A stretch of 64,000 nt of DNA from UBA4582 sp013204195 (GTDB lineage: Bacteria > Pseudomonadota > Gammaproteobacteria > Pseudomonadales > Azotimanducaceae): contig CAWUUH010000005.1 in NCBI GenBank assembly GCA_963925735.1, positions 186,001-250,000 of the forward strand. The letters run 5' to 3'. A program made the translations under genes and the position numbers. Below, piece by piece: positions 61,642 to 64,000 of the stretch. The notes under the pieces are model-generated. The model searched no databases. It was not told the origin of the DNA and saw only the letters and a list, made by a program, of their open reading frames with translations. Each line of letters begins with the position of its first letter. Position 1 is the stretch's first letter.

Positions 61642-62037
61642 ATGGTCGATTTTTTAGGGGAATTACATTACGCAAAGAGCCACGAATGGGTGCGTATAGA
61701 GGACGACGGCACTGTCACCGTAGGTATTTCTGATCATGCCCAAGATGCGCTTGGAGATGTGGTGTTTGTTGAGTTGCCAGAGTTGAACATGGCCATTACC
61801 GCGGGTGATGAGGCGGGTGTGGTCGAATCAGTCAAGGCGGCATCGGATATTTATGCACCGATCTCGGGAACGGTTATTGCGATTAATGAATTATTAGAGG
61901 ATACGCCGGAAACCGTCAACACCGCGCCTTTTACTGACGGTTGGTTTTTCAAGCTGCAGCCAGACAATCTGGGTGATGTTCAAGACTTGATGGACGTTAA
62001 TGCCTACGAGGCGTTCTGTGAGAACGAGGAACACTAG
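61642..62037 (+). CDS. gcvH: Glycine cleavage system H protein
   Basis: Lipoyl carrier of the glycine cleavage complex, 131 aa: KSHEWVRIEDDGTVTVGISD, HAQDALGDVVFVELPE, and the lipoyl-lysine site VVESVKAASDIYAPISG (Lys65). AAGAAGGG upstream of the ATG. It is 140 bp after gcvT; the spacer has no recognisable gene. The gcvP gene that normally completes the set is not downstream. The stop codon starts a 14-bp tandem repeat. Confidence 0.96.
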   Translation: MVDFLGELHYAKSHEWVRIEDDGTVTVGISDHAQDALGDVVFVELPELNMAITAGDEAGVVESVKAASDIYAPISGTVIAINELLEDTPETVNTAPFTDGWFFKLQPDNLGDVQDLMDVNAYEAFCENEEH

Positions 62038-62075
62038 TTGGGGACGCCTAGTCGGGGACGCCTAGTCGGGGAAGC
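62034..62075. repeat. 14-bp tandem repeat (3 copies) over the gcvH stop codon
   Basis: CTAGTTGGGGACGC (62034-62047), CTAGTCGGGGACGC (62048-62061) and CTAGTCGGGGAAGC (62062-62075) follow without gaps, each differing by one base from its neighbour. The gcvH TAG is in the first copy. A degenerate fourth unit (CTGATTTGGCGCAGC) may follow. Confidence 0.92.
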
Positions 62076-62091
62076 CTGATTTGGCGCAGCC

Positions 62092-63246
62092 TCACGACTT
62101 GACTTGCGCGTCTTCCATGGCCTTCGTCATCACGGCGGATAGCGCCTCGATTTGATCTGGCAGGGTCAGCAGTACCAGCCCTAAGCGGGTCTCCTGGACC
62201 TCGCTGATCGCCGCCAAGTCGCAGAGATCAGCGGCTTCCCGTAGGTTTTTCTCGAGCTCCGCGACGGCATCGGCAGCCAATGGTGAAAGAACCTTGCCGA
62301 GGTTGATGGGTGCAAAGAAAATCTGATTCAGGCCGTTAACCTTGCCCTTTAGCGCAGCCCCCGTGCTGTGGCTGTAGATGCCGTGGCCTTCGCCAGGAAT
62401 TAATAAGCGATTTGCTTCTGTTATGGCGAGTCGTGCCGTTTGCAGGCTGGCTGCCAGCAGCCGATCTACCTCGCTCGTGAGGATAATTCCCGCCTCATCG
62501 ACAGCGGACTCTGTGGACTCTGTCGGCCAATGGTCCAAGTCCAGCGTGATCTGCGTTGTGATCATGTCTAGGACCAGACGCCGTCGTACAATGATTTCAT
62601 TGGCATTGGTCTGGGCGTCAGCCGTTGTCTCAACGCTGGGACTCGCAAGGGTCGAGACCAGAAAATCTGCCGAGTCACGATCAAAAATAAGATATTCAAG
62701 TGCGTGGAATCCTAGGCTGACCTCGCTTGAGTCCGTGAAACCATTCTGCTCTCGTAAAGACTCAGGTGTAATCGTCACTGTCAGGTCACTGATCAGGCCG
62801 CTGTCAGGGTAAGCCGGCAGTGTGTCCAGGTACCCGGGTTCGATGGGCCAGGCATCGATTTGATAGAGCAGTGGTGCCAGGGAGTCGACCAAGGGCTCAA
62901 TCAGCGGTTTGGCGAAAGGGAGCGTCGCAAGGTCGATGAATGCTAAGTGGGCATTGCGCCACGCTGCTTGGGCGGTCTGCTGGTGTTGGCTGTCGGGCAC
63001 CAGCAGCAACTCATCGATGGAGCGTCGCAGGGACTCAGCATCCAGTATTAACCGCTGGTGCCGTTCAATGCGCAATGCCGTGAGTGCGGCGAGGCTTGCC
63101 TTGATGTTGGCCGTATCAATGTCGGTGGGTATAACGGCTGGGCCGGGGTCAGAGCAGGCACTCAGCAGCAGCGCCAGGCCAATGAGGAGACTTCTGGTGG
63201 TTGCTCTGACGGCAAAGGTCAGTCGCGTAAGGAGATGATTGACCAT
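62092..63246 (-). CDS. Imelysin-family (M75) lipoprotein
   Basis: 384 aa. Signal peptide with a lipobox LLSAC (Cys31), so an anchored envelope lipoprotein. The imelysin fold signature GxHxxE appears as LGFHALEYLIF (His181, Glu184), and the C-terminal repeat has GHGIYSHSTGAALKGKVNGL. Imelysin-like proteins (e.g. P. aeruginosa IcmP) were described as insulin-cleaving or iron-related; most have no shown protease activity. No iron transporter genes lie nearby. The start overlaps the end of the HAD phosphatase gene by 28 bases, so they are co-transcribed. Confidence 0.85.
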   Translation of the reverse strand: MVNHLLTRLTFAVRATTRSLLIGLALLLSACSDPGPAVIPTDIDTANIKASLAALTALRIERHQRLILDAESLRRSIDELLLVPDSQHQQTAQAAWRNAHLAFIDLATLPFAKPLIEPLVDSLAPLLYQIDAWPIEPGYLDTLPAYPDSGLISDLTVTITPESLREQNGFTDSSEVSLGFHALEYLIFDRDSADFLVSTLASPSVETTADAQTNANEIIVRRRLVLDMITTQITLDLDHWPTESTESAVDEAGIILTSEVDRLLAASLQTARLAITEANRLLIPGEGHGIYSHSTGAALKGKVNGLNQIFFAPINLGKVLSPLAADAVAELEKNLREAADLCDLAAISEVQETRLGLVLLTLPDQIEALSAVMTKAMEDAQVKS

Positions 63247-63875
63247 TGGCGCCTTTCTGCGATTTCGCGTAAACGTGGATCTGGATCGACGGCGACAGGG
63301 TAGTCGACCAGCTCCAGCAGGGGTAAGTCGTTCGCAGAATCAGAATAAAAATAACTGCCTTTCAGGTCAAACTCTGTTCCTGCCAGCCAGGCTTGCAAGC
63401 GGGTAACCTTACCGGGACCAAAACTGGGGGTGCCGACTATTTCGCCGGTGTAGCGGTCGCCAATCCGCTCAGGTATTGGCGCGATCAGCTCGTCAATGCC
63501 GAGGAGCGCGACAATGGGTTCGGTGATGAATTCCAACGTCGCTGTGATCACCAGCAGCTTGTCTCCGCGACCGCGGTGATGCTCGATCAGGGCGCTGGCC
63601 TGAGTCAGCAGCAGAGGCTGAATAAAATCCCGCACAAACTCAGCACGCAAAGCGCAGAGGTGGTCAACAGTGTGTTCTGTTAAAGCACGGCAGGCAAAGC
63701 GCAGGTAGGCGTGAACATCGAGCTCGCCGCGCTTGTATTGGCCATAGAAAGCATCATTCTTCTGGCGATGAGAGACTTCATCAACGAGTCCCTTGCTGAT
63801 TAAAAACTCCCCCCAAGCGTGATCGCTATCACCGGAAATCAAGGTTTCATCCAGATCAAATATTGCCAAAGCCAA
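63219..63875 (-). CDS. HAD-IB family phosphatase (SerB-like)
   Basis: 218 aa from a TTG (63875) with GGAG eight bases upstream. HAD motif I IFDLDETLISGDS (Asp7, Asp9), motif II LLVITATLEF (Thr), motif III with GPGKVTRLQAW, and motif IV YFYSDSANDLPLLELVDYPV. The subfamily (TIGR01490-like) includes phosphoserine-like and histidinol-phosphate phosphatases; the substrate is not decidable here. Its homologue in Pseudomonas lies near rpiA/ilvA and rppH. The final 125 bases of the window upstream of it show no gene. Confidence 0.88.
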   Translation of the reverse strand: MALAIFDLDETLISGDSDHAWGEFLISKGLVDEVSHRQKNDAFYGQYKRGELDVHAYLRFACRALTEHTVDHLCALRAEFVRDFIQPLLLTQASALIEHHRGRGDKLLVITATLEFITEPIVALLGIDELIAPIPERIGDRYTGEIVGTPSFGPGKVTRLQAWLAGTEFDLKGSYFYSDSANDLPLLELVDYPVAVDPDPRLREIAERRQWSIISLRD

Positions 63876-64000
63876 TGTCTTGTCTCCTTACCTGCGCATC
63901 GGCCAGCAGTTTACCGTGAATCTGCTGTCCGCGGCAGGGTAATTCAGTCCGCTGATTGCCCAATGGTCGAGATTCAGACACAATAAATGTCCGTTAATGG

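Noticed and set aside
1..64000. Mobile elements, prophage, defence islands or biosynthetic clusters
   Set aside because: No transposase, integrase, restriction, toxin-antitoxin or multi-enzyme assembly genes were recognised; almost all genes are core housekeeping or motility genes.

Overview
The window is a gene-dense piece of a gammaproteobacterial chromosome. By eye the base composition is moderate (roughly 50-55% GC), and no stretch longer than 300 bases lacks a gene. Gene content and order closely follow the Pseudomonas lineage (order Pseudomonadales in the broad sense): coaBC-dut-algC-argB, mutM/coaD/rsmD/ftsYEX/rpoH, trmB/hemW/rdgB/yggT/yggS/pilT-pilU, ruvX/algH/tonB3/gshB/pilGHIJ-chpA, tkt-pgk-fba, and ygfA/6S RNA/zapA/ygfB/pepP/ubiI/gcvT-gcvH. 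Several genes normally interleaved in those neighbourhoods are missing (proC, metXW, pyrBC, pilK, chpB, epd, serA, ubiH, gcvP). This suggests a non-Pseudomonas, possibly marine, relative with a rearranged genome; that placement is inference.

Layout. 1-8.9 kb: stringent response and nucleotide metabolism (spoT, rpoZ, gmk, rph, pyrE), a sugar/cation symporter-type MFS protein, yicC, slmA and argB. 8.9-13 kb: algC-dut-coaBC. 13-18.8 kb: radC, ribosomal proteins L28/L33, a stand-alone hydantoinase A-type gene, mutM, coaD, rsmD. 18.9-22.6 kb: ftsY-ftsE-ftsX-rpoH. 22.7-27.8 kb: housekeeping genes trmB, hemW, rdgB, yggU, yggT, yggS and two small DUF genes. 28-43.6 kb: a twitching-motility region with pilT, pilU, tonB3 and the Pil-Chp chemosensory array (pilG, pilH, pilI, pilJ, a 2108-residue chpA, chpC), interrupted by ruvX, algH and gshB. 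43.5-46.4 kb: rsmE, metF, metK. 46.5-55.3 kb: central carbon metabolism (tkt, pgk, fba, a GlcD-type dehydrogenase, rpiA), ilvA and def. 55.5-60.3 kb: a candidate 30-residue membrane peptide, ygfA, 6S RNA, zapA and a ZapB-like partner, ygfB, pepP, ubiI. 60.4-64 kb: gcvT, gcvH, an imelysin-like lipoprotein and a HAD phosphatase.

Functionally the largest block is surface motility. PilT/PilU retract type IV pili. PilJ, through the CheW-like PilI/ChpC and the giant kinase ChpA, signals to the response regulators PilG and PilH. TonB3 is needed for twitching in Pseudomonas aeruginosa. The cluster has no adaptation enzymes (no CheR-like PilK, no CheB-like ChpB).

I found no mobile elements, CRISPR arrays, tRNA or rRNA genes, prophage or defence genes, and no clear undescribed multi-gene system. 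The observations most worth a second look are 13-14 bp tandem repeats that start on stop codons at three unrelated genes, the reduced Pil-Chp array, a candidate micropeptide with its own good promoter, a deviant motif in RsmE together with a 66-bp antisense coding overlap, and the membrane-anchored sensor-like N-terminus of AlgC.
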